Shown here: piece by piece, positions 16,226 through 24,509 of the stretch
Layout of the letters: every line of letters begins with the position of its first letter
How positions within the stretch are numbered: position 1 is the first letter of the stretch
Assembly (NCBI GenBank): GCA_003249955.1
Contig: QKHS01000076.1
Span: forward strand, 1 to 42,309
Reading direction: 5' to 3'
Length of the DNA stretch: 42,309 nt
From: Bacteroidales bacterium
GTDB taxonomy: Bacteria > Bacteroidota > Bacteroidia > Bacteroidales > ML635J-15
The notes under the pieces: generated by a model
What the model was told of the DNA's origin: nothing
What the model saw: only the letters and a program-made list of their open reading frames with translations
Database searches by the model: none
Program-made: the position numbers and the translations under genes

Positions 16226-16243
16226 CAGTCTTATTAAATTTAT

Positions 16244-17095
16244 ATGTCTGATAGAACTTATGCCGGAATTCCCGAAGAATATGCCGGATATGAAAAAGCA
16301 AAAGTTGTCATTTTACCTGTTCCTTATGACGGGACATCAACCTGGGTAAAAGGAGCAGATAAGGGGGCGGAGGCTTTTCTGGAAGCATCGGAAAATATGG
16401 AGATTTACGATCTGGAGTCGGATACCGAAGTGTATAAACACGGTGTTTGGCTTGACGAGCCGCTTGACTGTGATCCTGAGCCTGAAAAAATGGCAATGCA
16501 GGTAAAGGCAAAAGCAGAGAAGTTTTTTAAAGACGGAAAACTGTTCACGATGATAGGAGGAGAGCATTCTGTAAGTATCGGGGCAATTATGGCCGGCGCA
16601 GAGAATTTTCCCGGCTTAAGCGTTTTACATCTTGATGCACATTCTGATTTACGTCCCGAGTATCACGACAGCCCTTTTAATCACGCATGCGCATTGCATT
16701 GGGCCTCAAAAAACACAAATCTTGTACAGGTCGGCATACGAAGTATGGATGTTGTGGAGAAACCTTATGTAAACAAAGATAAGGTATTTTATGCAGAAAA
16801 TATTGCTATGCGCAATGACTGGCAACAGGACGTTATTGACAAGCTTGGAGACGAAGTTTATCTTACAATAGATCTGGATTATTTTGACCCTTCAATTTTA
16901 CCGTCAACAGGGACACCGGAACCGGGTGGGCTGGGGTGGTACCCGACACTTGATTTGTTGAAAAAACTGGCAAAACAAAAAAAAATTATCGGATTTGACA
17001 TTGTCGAACTTGCTCCTAATGCAGATAATCCTGCATCTGATTTTCTTGCTGCCAAACTTTATTACAAAATATTAACTTACATTTTAGAAAAATAA
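16244..17095 (+). CDS. speB: Agmatinase (ureohydrolase)
   Basis: Agmatinase hydrolyses agmatine to putrescine and urea with a binuclear manganese centre. The 283-residue protein has all ureohydrolase metal motifs: GGEHS (H108), LDAHSDLR (D131, H133, D135) and DLDYFDPS (D210, D212). The TGTPEPGG segment after the last motif is the family signature. Arginase is the main alternative, but the adjacent arginine decarboxylase and DHS-like gene favour agmatinase. The start has its own promoter 18 bases upstream, and the stop codon is only 2 bases from the next ATG, so speB and the DHS-like gene form an operon. Confidence 0.92.
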   Translation: MSDRTYAGIPEEYAGYEKAKVVILPVPYDGTSTWVKGADKGAEAFLEASENMEIYDLESDTEVYKHGVWLDEPLDCDPEPEKMAMQVKAKAEKFFKDGKLFTMIGGEHSVSIGAIMAGAENFPGLSVLHLDAHSDLRPEYHDSPFNHACALHWASKNTNLVQVGIRSMDVVEKPYVNKDKVFYAENIAMRNDWQQDVIDKLGDEVYLTIDLDYFDPSILPSTGTPEPGGLGWYPTLDLLKKLAKQKKIIGFDIVELAPNADNPASDFLAAKLYYKILTYILEK

Positions 17096-17097
17096 AA

Positions 17098-18075
17098 ATG
17101 GAAACAAAAGGTACTATTTCAAAGTTTATCGAAGAAAACTTTAAACATTTTAATGCTGCTGCTCTTATAGATGCATCAAAAGCTTATGTAAAACATCTTG
17201 ATGAGGGCGGAAAAATGATGATTACCCTTGGCGGAGCAATGAGTACTGCTGAATTGGGAAAAACTCTTGCCGAAATGATACGTCAGGATAAAGTTCATAT
17301 TATATCATGCACCGGGGCAAACCTGGAAGAAGATATTATGAATCTTGTAGCTCACAGTCACTACAAAAGAGTTCCGGGATATCGCGATCTTACTCCTCAG
17401 CAGGAATGGGAATTGCTGGAACAAGGTCTTAACAGGGTAACAGATACCTGTATTCCTGAAGAAGAAGCATTCCGTCGTTTACAAAAGAATATTTTTAAAC
17501 AGTGGAAAAATGCAGAAGATAAAGGTGAACGTTACCTGCCTCATGAATACATGTATAAAATGTTGTTAAGCGGTGATCTTGAAGAATACTACGAAATAGA
17601 TCCTAAAAACAGTTGGATGCTTGCGGCGGCAGAAAAAAATCTGCCTATAATTGTTCCGGGATGGGAAGATTCAACAATGGGAAATATTTTCACTTCATAC
17701 TGCATTAAGAATGAATTGAAAACATCCACCATGAAAACAGGTATTGAGTATATGATATTTCTGACAGAATGGTACCGCAAGAATTCAGGGGGTAAAGGTG
17801 TTGGTTTTTACCAGATAGGCGGAGGTATTTCCGGTGATTTCCCGATTTGCGTAGTTCCGATGATGTATCAGGATCTGGAGTGGCATGATGTTCCTTTCTG
17901 GAGTTATTTCTGTCAGGTCAGTGATTCCACAACCAGTTACGGATCATATTCAGGAGCTGTTCCGAACGAGAAAATCACATGGGGTAAACTGGATATAAAT
18001 ACTCCGAAATTTATTGTAGAGTCGGATGCTACAATTGTGGCACCATTAATGTTTGCGTGGATTCTCGGATTATAA
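17098..18075 (+). CDS. Deoxyhypusine-synthase-like protein lacking the catalytic lysine
   Basis: The 325-residue protein belongs to the deoxyhypusine synthase (DHS) family. The NAD-site region ISCTGANLEEDIMNL, the EDSTMGN segment and the C-terminal YSGAVPNEKITWGKL...ESDATIVAPLM align with eukaryotic DHS. The conserved GGGxxKHH motif, whose lysine forms the enzyme-imine intermediate, is GGGISGDFP here (residues 241-249), so glycine 246 takes the lysine's place. Bacteria lack eIF5A, so protein modification is unlikely. Bacterial relatives have been linked to homospermidine synthesis from putrescine or spermidine. Lying 2 bases after agmatinase, this one probably acts on putrescine or agmatine. 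The exact reaction cannot be read from the sequence. Confidence 0.8.
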   Translation: METKGTISKFIEENFKHFNAAALIDASKAYVKHLDEGGKMMITLGGAMSTAELGKTLAEMIRQDKVHIISCTGANLEEDIMNLVAHSHYKRVPGYRDLTPQQEWELLEQGLNRVTDTCIPEEEAFRRLQKNIFKQWKNAEDKGERYLPHEYMYKMLLSGDLEEYYEIDPKNSWMLAAAEKNLPIIVPGWEDSTMGNIFTSYCIKNELKTSTMKTGIEYMIFLTEWYRKNSGGKGVGFYQIGGGISGDFPICVVPMMYQDLEWHDVPFWSYFCQVSDSTTSYGSYSGAVPNEKITWGKLDINTPKFIVESDATIVAPLMFAWILGL

Positions 18076-18186
18076 AATAAATTACAAATTGTGAAACAGC
18101 TAAAGCAAAAGTAAATGCTGATTCAACCGCAGCATTAGCCCGGGTTTTAGCTTATAAAAAAAGTATTAACTAAAAAACTAAAGAAC

Positions 18187-18873
18187 ATGAAAAAGATTTT
18201 TGTATTATTAAGTATTGTATTATTAGCAGGAGCTTCTTTTGCACAGAATTGTGAGGCATATATTCCATGGCAGGTAGGTAAAAAAATTACCACTGAAGAT
18301 TACGATGCCAAAGACAAGCTTAACGGTTCGTCAACTTCTCAGGTTATCGCTATAAACGAATTGGTTGATAAAACAGAAGTTGTTGTTGAAACAGAAAGTT
18401 TTGATAAGAAAGGTGAAAGTCAGGGGAAAGCACAACTTTCATATTATTGTACAGGCGAAGTCTTTCAGGTTGATATGAAATCCATGCTTAATCAGCAACA
18501 GATGGCCGGTTATGAGGGAATGACAATTGAATACACTATGGAAAACATGTCATACCCAAAAGCAATGGCAGCCGGAATGAGTCTGAAAGATGGTTTTGTT
18601 GAAGCAGTTATATCAAATGAAGGAATGAAACTGATGACTATGCGTGTTGATGTAACTAATATTAAAATAGAAGCAGTTGAGTCTGTGACTGTTCCTGCAG
18701 GTACTTATACAGCTTATAAAATAAGCTCTGAAATTGTTACAAAAACAGGTTTTGTTACAATTAATATGAAATCAGTTCAGTGGATGGTTGCAGGGATAGG
18801 AGCAGTCAGAACTGAATCATACAATAAAAAAGGCACTTTAATGGGATATTCTGTAATGTCAAAAATAGAGTAG
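18187..18873 (+). CDS. Exported TapB/DUF3108-like protein
   Basis: The 228-residue product has a signal peptide (MKKIFVLLSIVLLAGASFAQ). Its body resembles the TapB/DUF3108-like family of Bacteroidota: an N-terminal YIPWQVGKKITTEDYDAKDKL segment, alternating beta strands, the VESVTVPAGTYTAYKISSE phrase, and a C-terminal W-x-x-x-G-I-G-AVRTESYNKKGTLMGYS repeat-like ending. That last pair of motifs is shared by many lipoprotein-sorting or DUF3108 beta proteins that bind hydrophobic ligands. No function is established. It lies 111 bases after the DHS-like gene with no terminator between, so it may be the last gene of that transcript. Two terminators follow it. Confidence 0.75.
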   Translation: MKKIFVLLSIVLLAGASFAQNCEAYIPWQVGKKITTEDYDAKDKLNGSSTSQVIAINELVDKTEVVVETESFDKKGESQGKAQLSYYCTGEVFQVDMKSMLNQQQMAGYEGMTIEYTMENMSYPKAMAAGMSLKDGFVEAVISNEGMKLMTMRVDVTNIKIEAVESVTVPAGTYTAYKISSEIVTKTGFVTINMKSVQWMVAGIGAVRTESYNKKGTLMGYSVMSKIE

Positions 18874-18892
18874 TCCTGTTTTATTAAAACAT

Positions 18893-18923
18893 AAAAAAAC
18901 CTGCTATGATGGCGGGTTTTTTT
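18893..18923 (+). terminator. Rho-independent terminator
   Basis: A run of A, CCTGC, a loop, then GCGGG and seven T form a stem with one T-G wobble. It serves the TapB-like gene and is close to bidirectional. Confidence 0.8.
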
Positions 18924-18963
18924 GTTAGAAATATTAGGATTTTCTTATGATCTTAATCATTAG

Positions 18964-19001
18964 AAAACCCCCGTCTGAAATAAAGCTCAGTCGGGGGTTT
19001 T
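18964..19001. terminator. Bidirectional terminator between convergent genes
   Basis: AAAACCCCCG-T-CTGA and TCAG-T-CGGGGGTTTT pair over 14 bp with one internal mismatch and an 8-base loop, with A and T runs on the two sides. It can stop both the TapB-like gene and the five-gene minus-strand operon. Confidence 0.85.
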
Positions 19002-19029
19002 GCTATCGGTTGATTAGAAAATATTGTGA

Positions 19030-19407
19030 CTATTGTTTTTCAAGAGTAAAAACCTGATTAGAGCCGGTGACCTCAATTATCAGTTTTTCTCCTTCAAAAC
19101 TATATTTATAGTTGAATTCATTTTGAAGTTCATCAAATTTTACAGAAAAGCTTTTTTCGTCCATTTTTGTTATTTTACCTTTGGATTCTATTATCCCGGC
19201 TTTTGTAGAAAATGCAGATTCTTCACCAAAAGAGTAAACGGTTCCTATGTTTAAGTCGGCCCAGTCTCCTGTTGCATTTACAATTTTCCACTTTCCGTTC
19301 AGCTTTTCTGCCGGAGTTTGTTCACTCTCACTTTTTGAACTGCCCGATCCGCAGGACATAAATACACCTGTTAAAATTACCATTGCTACAATTTTTAAAT
19401 TTTTCAT
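19030..19407 (-). CDS. Small lipoprotein, lipocalin-like
   Basis: The 125-residue protein has a lipoprotein signal peptide (MKNLKIVAMVILTGVFMSCG, lipobox FMSC). A Ser/Glu linker follows, then a short beta domain opening with LNGKWKIVNATGDW. A start of LxGxW followed by strands ending in YSFEGEKLIIEV resembles the small lipocalin-like domains common in Bacteroidota, which bind small hydrophobic ligands; the match is by eye only. It is the last gene of a five-gene minus-strand operon, 27 bases after the beta-propeller lipoprotein gene. Confidence 0.75.
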   Translation of the reverse strand: MKNLKIVAMVILTGVFMSCGSGSSKSESEQTPAEKLNGKWKIVNATGDWADLNIGTVYSFGEESAFSTKAGIIESKGKITKMDEKSFSVKFDELQNEFNYKYSFEGEKLIIEVTGSNQVFTLEKQ

Positions 19408-19434
19408 TTTTTTCGTTTTAAATTAATACATTAA

Positions 19435-20889
19435 TTATTCTTTTATACTGAAAATCAGTATATCTGCTTTCCCTCTTGTTCCTTCTCCGGGACTATAAGT
19501 AGCACTGTTTAATTTTGAAACGGAGAGATCCCTTTCAAAAATCATTCCGTTATCATATAAAACATTAAAGTTCCCTTGTTTTTTTGCAATAACACTCATG
19601 TCCGAGATATTTACATCGGGTACATACCAGTCTCCTTTTATTTTTGAGTTCTCAGGCCAGGTCTCACCTGCAATAATAAGATTTCCGTTGTATTCCATTA
19701 TTGCTTCTACCCGTTCCCCGCTTCTGTCACCGTCATCGGCACCTGTAAAATAGTTATATTTTTTTAGCAGTTCTCCGTCAGAATTCAATTTGTAAAAACA
19801 TCCGTCTCCGTATTGAGATAAGTCATATTTTTTAAAAGAGCCTTTCCCTCCTGCATAAATATAACCATTAATAATTCGGAGTGACGAAATGTTGTTTCTG
19901 TCGTTTGGTTCTCCCTGCATCTTTTTTGCCCACAAAATATTGCCGTCACTATCTGTTTTTATAACACCCATATGGGCAGTAGAAACTCCTCTCAGGTCTG
20001 CCGCCAGATAAATATTTCCGGCTTTGTCAATGTCTATATCCGTAATTCTTGATGCATAGCCGATATCAAGTTTTTCAATCCATACCATACTTTCCGTATC
20101 ATACGAATATTTTAAAAGAAATCCTGAATTGTTTTTACCTTCCCATCCTGCCAGAAAAACCATTTTGTCATCACCTGCCTTTATGGTATATCCACGGTCG
20201 TTGTACCCTTCCGACGGATCTATTCCTACAATACTGTTGGAATCAATTCCTCCGTTTTCTGAGTCAAGCATCAGCAGGAAAATCATTGCTTCTTCGTTAG
20301 CAGTTCCTGCACCTGTAGATCCGGTAACAAATACTTTTGAGTCTTTTACATCAATCGCGTATGCTTTTGATGAATTCTTTGCAAGATTCTCTTTTCCCGG
20401 TTTCCATACTTTTTGCCACATAATATCCCCTTCGGGATTTACTTTAATAACAAAAATCTCATTAAACCCGTTTTTCGATGTTCCGGCAATATAAATATTA
20501 TCATTTTCGTCCAGAGCAATGCATCTTGAACCTCCGCCACCCTGAGAATGTCCGTTCTCTGACGGGGAAGCATCAAAATCTTTATCTCCTGAATCATAAA
20601 TATTTGACCATACAACTGTTTGATTGCTCAGGCTTATTTTAGTGAGAAAAATATCTGCCGCATAGCCGTCAGGTTGCATGGTGCCTGTAAAATACATGTT
20701 TCCTTTGCTGTCGGTTACTGCTCCTGCAAAGTCGTCAGCATATTGTGTCCCCCAGGCTTTTTCCCAGTTTACCTTAAAACCGGCAGCTTGTCTTTCTTCG
20801 TCAGAATTTTTTGTTCTGTCCGTTCCTGCATTGCATGAAACCGAAATTATAAAAACACATAAATAAAGGATGTTGAAATATTTTCTCAT
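19435..20889 (-). CDS. Beta-propeller (SBBP-like) lipoprotein
   Basis: The 484-residue protein starts with a lipoprotein signal (lipobox ISVSC) and continues with about eight repeats containing D-x-x-GNxYxxG or similar: DSKGNMYFTGTMQ, DENDNIYIAGTSKNG, DKAGNIYLAADL, INGYIYAGGKGSF, YNGNLIIAGETW. Between them come 'NxVW/ILWAKK' strands. This is the SBBP/PQQ-like beta-propeller pattern. Such proteins are surface or periplasmic scaffolds; no enzymatic motif is visible. It lies one base after the PH/GRAM-like gene and 27 bases before the small lipoprotein gene, so it is in the same operon as the two paralogues. Confidence 0.8.
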   Translation of the reverse strand: MRKYFNILYLCVFIISVSCNAGTDRTKNSDEERQAAGFKVNWEKAWGTQYADDFAGAVTDSKGNMYFTGTMQPDGYAADIFLTKISLSNQTVVWSNIYDSGDKDFDASPSENGHSQGGGGSRCIALDENDNIYIAGTSKNGFNEIFVIKVNPEGDIMWQKVWKPGKENLAKNSSKAYAIDVKDSKVFVTGSTGAGTANEEAMIFLLMLDSENGGIDSNSIVGIDPSEGYNDRGYTIKAGDDKMVFLAGWEGKNNSGFLLKYSYDTESMVWIEKLDIGYASRITDIDIDKAGNIYLAADLRGVSTAHMGVIKTDSDGNILWAKKMQGEPNDRNNISSLRIINGYIYAGGKGSFKKYDLSQYGDGCFYKLNSDGELLKKYNYFTGADDGDRSGERVEAIMEYNGNLIIAGETWPENSKIKGDWYVPDVNISDMSVIAKKQGNFNVLYDNGMIFERDLSVSKLNSATYSPGEGTRGKADILIFSIKE

Positions 20890-20890
20890 G

Positions 20891-21208
20891 TTATTTTTTT
20901 ATAAATTTTACTAATTCATTTGTTTTTAAGAACGGCTTTGAGAAGGAGTGGGTTTTTCCGTTGACCGAAATAATTATTTCGTTTGTTATCAGATTGTTTC
21001 TGGTTCTTACGGAGCTAATCTCTGATTTTTTTATGCATAACCCGTTATTGATTTTTTCTGATTCATTTTTGTTGATAAACAGAATTTTTGAGTCGGTGAT
21101 TATCAACGAACCTAAATATTTCCCGCCTTCTGGCGGGAAATATTTGATTGCCCATTTGCCAAGCAGATTTTCACCCTCTTTAAGCATAATCTTATCTGGT
21201 TTTTGCAA
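20891..21208 (-). CDS. Small PH/GRAM-like domain protein
   Basis: The 105-residue protein has no signal peptide or membrane helix. Its pattern (GENLLGKWAIKYF...GGKYLGSLIITDSKILFINK...IKKSEISSVRTRNNLITNEIIISVNGKTHSFSKPF) is the seven-strand plus C-terminal helix arrangement of bacterial PH or GRAM domains; assignment is by pattern only. Its start overlaps the end of the preceding gene by 17 bases (or follows it by 4 bases if the ATG at 21187 is used), implying translational coupling. A perfect 32-bp palindrome (21114-21145) lies inside the frame and encodes KYFPPEGGKYL. That segment may be an inserted repeat. Confidence 0.7.
   Translation of the reverse strand: MQKPDKIMLKEGENLLGKWAIKYFPPEGGKYLGSLIITDSKILFINKNESEKINNGLCIKKSEISSVRTRNNLITNEIIISVNGKTHSFSKPFLKTNELVKFIKK
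21114..21145. repeat. In-frame 32-bp perfect palindrome
   Basis: AAATATTTCCCGCC, loop TTCT, GGCGGGAAATATTT: two perfect 14-bp arms. The sequence lies entirely within the PH/GRAM-like coding sequence and keeps the frame open. It resembles small REP-like palindromes, and a shorter TCCGCC-GGCGGA palindrome occurs inside MITE copy C. Confidence 0.75.
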
Positions 21209-22667
21209 ATGGTATCGGAAGGTGCATCGAATTCAACAATGACGGACCGTATGAAAATTCTATTCTTTCGGTAAAGTATGGACTTCCGTAAGTACCGTCA
21301 CCTAAATAGTCTGATCTTACGCCAAGCCTTTTCTGTATTCTGCAACCGTATCCTGATTTGTATATAACATCGGCTTTACACTCACGATACAGAATAATTC
21401 CAAAAGCGTTGGTAATAACTTTCCATTCTGTTTGTGTTGCTACATCAATAATTTCAAATTCGGGACCGTTAGTGTTTGTCCTTTTCAGAATATTATCTGC
21501 CTCAACCCAATCGCCGTCAGCATGGCTTAATTTTTTTGTGCAACTGCTTTCAGTAAGGGCGTTAAGGCCTTCTTCGCTTACAATGAATTCAATTTTTGAT
21601 TCCGCAATTGCAGGCCATTTCTCAAAGTAGTCATTTTGGAATTCGTAATCAGTATTCAATGGTACACATTGTTGTGAGTAAACTTTTATTCTGAGTTCAT
21701 GTTTACCTGTGCTAAGGTGGCCGCCATAAAGCATGTCCAGCAAAGCGTAAACAATTGAATTTTCTGATTTGAACAGATCTGAATTGTTAAATGCTGCCTC
21801 GTAAGTTCCTAAACCATCATCGGTTTTTGGCAAAATTACAAAATCAAAGTTTTTTCTTTCTGTATAATCGGCATCATGCAACTTTGCAGACCATGCTGTT
21901 ACAGGGATGTTGTCTATTGATACATAAAATTCGAGATAGCCGGAGTCGTAGTCACATGATGTTGCCTGACACCATTTCATGTTATAATATTTGGGAGGCT
22001 GAGGCAGTTCCATGCTTGCTGACAGTTCGTTAATTCCTGCAATAAACGGGTTGTTGCTTACAATAAATTTTCCTTTCTCCGATTCTTCCAGAGGGCGCAT
22101 GTGTTTCGGAAGATTCTTTATCATAGCTTCTATGTCTGCGCCTTCGGCACTTACGTTTACTTCGGCAGAACAAACAATGGCTCCAGGTTCCTGAGCTCCG
22201 CTTTCGCCAAGTCCGAACTCAACACGCAATTTATGAGAGCCGCTGCTTAATAGTGCAAAAGCAAATGCTGCGTATTTTTTGTGAATGCTGCTATCCTGAA
22301 ACATTTGCTGAAATACCCAGATATCCTGATTTGTTTCCAGTAATGACTGATCTCCCGAAATTTTATCGACAAAATCCGGACTTATATTTAAAGGGATATC
22401 AATATAGTCCCATACTTTTGAGATATTGCTTGCGAAGCTGTAAGGCCCGGCAGCAAGTATTTTTTCGCCGTCAATAAATATATTTACAAATCCGTAAGCT
22501 GTAAAACTTGCTTCCATTCCGTTTTCGGCAGTAAGCTCATACATTGTTTTTCCGAGGTTCATTCTCACATAGAGATCTTTACCGGGGGTTACATCATTTT
22601 TATACTCTGCCGAAGCAAAAGAGGTGTAAAAACCTCCTTTGCCTGTTTCTAATCCTTCTGTTTTCAT
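21192..22667 (-). CDS. Unknown protein, paralogue of the 22695-24395 product, no signal peptide
   Basis: The 491-residue protein is clearly a paralogue of the one encoded just upstream. They share VRMNLGKTM near the start, NQDIWVFQ, YYNMKWC-A-SCDYD, YALLDMLYGG and the C-terminal TYGSPYF-ERIEFSYGPSLL-MHLP. The N-terminus (MKTEGLETGKGGFYTSF) starts directly in the shared domain, with no signal peptide or lipobox, so this copy should be cytosolic unless a start was lost. Domain content appears to be two beta-sandwich-like halves (about 1-190 and 210-370), followed by a C-terminal part in which TQTEWKV and ILYRECKADVIYK stand out. I do not recognise the family. It is the second gene of the operon, 27 bases after its paralogue. 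Confidence 0.72.
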   Translation of the reverse strand: MKTEGLETGKGGFYTSFASAEYKNDVTPGKDLYVRMNLGKTMYELTAENGMEASFTAYGFVNIFIDGEKILAAGPYSFASNISKVWDYIDIPLNISPDFVDKISGDQSLLETNQDIWVFQQMFQDSSIHKKYAAFAFALLSSGSHKLRVEFGLGESGAQEPGAIVCSAEVNVSAEGADIEAMIKNLPKHMRPLEESEKGKFIVSNNPFIAGINELSASMELPQPPKYYNMKWCQATSCDYDSGYLEFYVSIDNIPVTAWSAKLHDADYTERKNFDFVILPKTDDGLGTYEAAFNNSDLFKSENSIVYALLDMLYGGHLSTGKHELRIKVYSQQCVPLNTDYEFQNDYFEKWPAIAESKIEFIVSEEGLNALTESSCTKKLSHADGDWVEADNILKRTNTNGPEFEIIDVATQTEWKVITNAFGIILYRECKADVIYKSGYGCRIQKRLGVRSDYLGDGTYGSPYFTERIEFSYGPSLLNSMHLPIPFAKTR

Positions 22668-22694
22668 GTTTAATTTTTTATAGTGTTTTGTGAA

Positions 22695-24395
22695 TTAATT
22701 AACTTTTGAAAAAGGAACCGGTAAATGCATTGTTCCGAGTAATGAAGGTCCGTAAGAGAATTCAATTCTTTCGTTAAAATACGGACTTCCGTATGTTCCG
22801 CCGCCCATATAATCTTCTTTTACGGCAATACGTTTTTGCAATCTGTAACCATACTGACATTTGTAGATAACATCAGCTTTGCATTCGCGATACAGAATTA
22901 CACCAAGAGAATTTGTTGTTACTTTCCATTCGGTCTGAGTTGCAACGTCAATAATTTCAAGTTCAGGTCCTCCTGTGTTCGATGCTTTAAGTTTGTTGTC
23001 AACAGCAACCCAATCTCCGGTAGCATGTGATAGTTTTTTTGCGGAGCTTGAATTTATCATTTTATTAAGTCCGTCTGTGGTTACATTAAAGTCAATAGTT
23101 GTTTCGGCAATAGCAGGCCATTGAGCAAAATAGCTGTTCTGAAATTCATAAGTAACATCATAAGGAATACATTCAACTGAATATGCTTTTATAGTAAGTT
23201 TGTGGTTTCCTGAACTAAGCTGACCGCCATATAGCATGTCGAGCAAAGCATAAACAACAGGACTGCTGCCTTTATATAAAGTATTGCTGTTGTATGCTGC
23301 GTCCATGTCTCCGTAACCGGCATCATTGGCAGGCAACATAATCATATTAAATTCTTTTTTACTTTCATAGTCACTTTCCCAAAGGTCGGCACCCCATGCA
23401 GCAACAGCTTTTCCGTCAATAGAAACGTAGAACATCATTGAGCCGTGGTCGTAGTCGCATGAAGATGCTTTGCACCATTTCATATTATAGTATTTGGGAG
23501 CCTGAGGAAGCTGAAGTTTTACATTTAACTCACCGTTGCCTGCCGTGTATGAATTTGTGTTGAAAATGAAGTTCCCTCTTTCATTTTCTTTTAAAGGACG
23601 AAGGTGTTTTGGACCGTTAGCTGCAAGAGCTTCGCTGCCGGCAGCATCTACTCCGACTTTTACTGTTCCGCTGCAAATTGTTGCTTTTGGCTCGGTTGAA
23701 CTGCTTTCTCCCAATCCGAATTCTACTTTTAATTCATGATTGCCTGATGTCATTTTGCCTATTGCAGCAGTAGTGTACATTACCGGAACATTTTTTTCCT
23801 GATATAAATGCTGGAATACCCATATATCCTGGTTTGTTTCCAATTGTGACTGATCTGCTGCAAGTCTTTCTGCAAAATCAGGATTTACATTCAGAGGAAT
23901 GTCAATATATGTCCATTGTTTTGAAATATTGCTTGCAAAGCTGTATGGGCCTGCAGTAAAAGCTTTTGCTCCGTCAATGTAAACAGTTACAAAGCCATAA
24001 GCTGAAAAACTTGATTCAAATCCGTTGTCTTCCGCATATTCAATCATTGTTTTTCCAAGATTCATTCTTACAAATAATTCGTCGCCTACACTTACTGTTT
24101 CTTTAAAACCATTAGGTTTAAATGTAGTGTAGAAATATGCTTTGCCGTTTTCCATATTAACTTCTTTAACTGAGTTTACAATGGAAGAAACTCCGGACGC
24201 GGAAGATGTTTCGCTTTCGTTTGCTGAGCCTGAATTATCAGAATTTTTGTCTTTCCCCTTGCCGATATTTAGTTTCTCGGTAGAAGAGCTTACCTTGTTT
24301 TTGGCATCTTTAAGATTGCCGAGTTGTGCGTTGGCCGATAAACTTATTATCATTAAAGCGGCCATCATAAGTGAAACAGTTTTCATAATTTTCAT
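22695..24395 (-). CDS. Unknown exported protein, first gene of five-gene operon
   Basis: The 566-residue protein begins with a signal peptide (MKTVSLMMAALMIISLSANAQ, from the second Met) and a low-complexity Ser/Asn/Lys/Glu linker of about 60 residues. The domain shared with its downstream paralogue follows. Conserved points between the two are Cys in TICSGTVKV, the KWCKASSCDYD segment with several cysteines, YALLDMLYGG, and an ILYRECKADVIYKCQYG block; the cysteines suggest disulphides in the exported copy. No catalytic motif is evident and the family is not one I recognise. The start at 24395 (MKIMKTV) or 24386 (MKTV) cannot be decided. The nearest upstream box, TAATTTAG at about 24420, differs from TAnnTTTG at one position. 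Confidence 0.75.
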   Translation of the reverse strand: MKIMKTVSLMMAALMIISLSANAQLGNLKDAKNKVSSSTEKLNIGKGKDKNSDNSGSANESETSSASGVSSIVNSVKEVNMENGKAYFYTTFKPNGFKETVSVGDELFVRMNLGKTMIEYAEDNGFESSFSAYGFVTVYIDGAKAFTAGPYSFASNISKQWTYIDIPLNVNPDFAERLAADQSQLETNQDIWVFQHLYQEKNVPVMYTTAAIGKMTSGNHELKVEFGLGESSSTEPKATICSGTVKVGVDAAGSEALAANGPKHLRPLKENERGNFIFNTNSYTAGNGELNVKLQLPQAPKYYNMKWCKASSCDYDHGSMMFYVSIDGKAVAAWGADLWESDYESKKEFNMIMLPANDAGYGDMDAAYNSNTLYKGSSPVVYALLDMLYGGQLSSGNHKLTIKAYSVECIPYDVTYEFQNSYFAQWPAIAETTIDFNVTTDGLNKMINSSSAKKLSHATGDWVAVDNKLKASNTGGPELEIIDVATQTEWKVTTNSLGVILYRECKADVIYKCQYGYRLQKRIAVKEDYMGGGTYGSPYFNERIEFSYGPSLLGTMHLPVPFSKVN

Positions 24396-24509
24396 TTTTT
24401 AGATTGTTAATTTGATGCTAAATTATGTGAGAAACATGGCCACTATTAATTATTATGGTGAGTGGACGGAATAAAATGGTGAATTGAAGAAAACAGGGGG
24501 TAAGGAATG

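Noticed and set aside
17098-18075. True deoxyhypusine synthase modifying eIF5A
   Set aside because: Bacteria have no eIF5A, the catalytic lysine is missing, and the gene sits in a polyamine operon.
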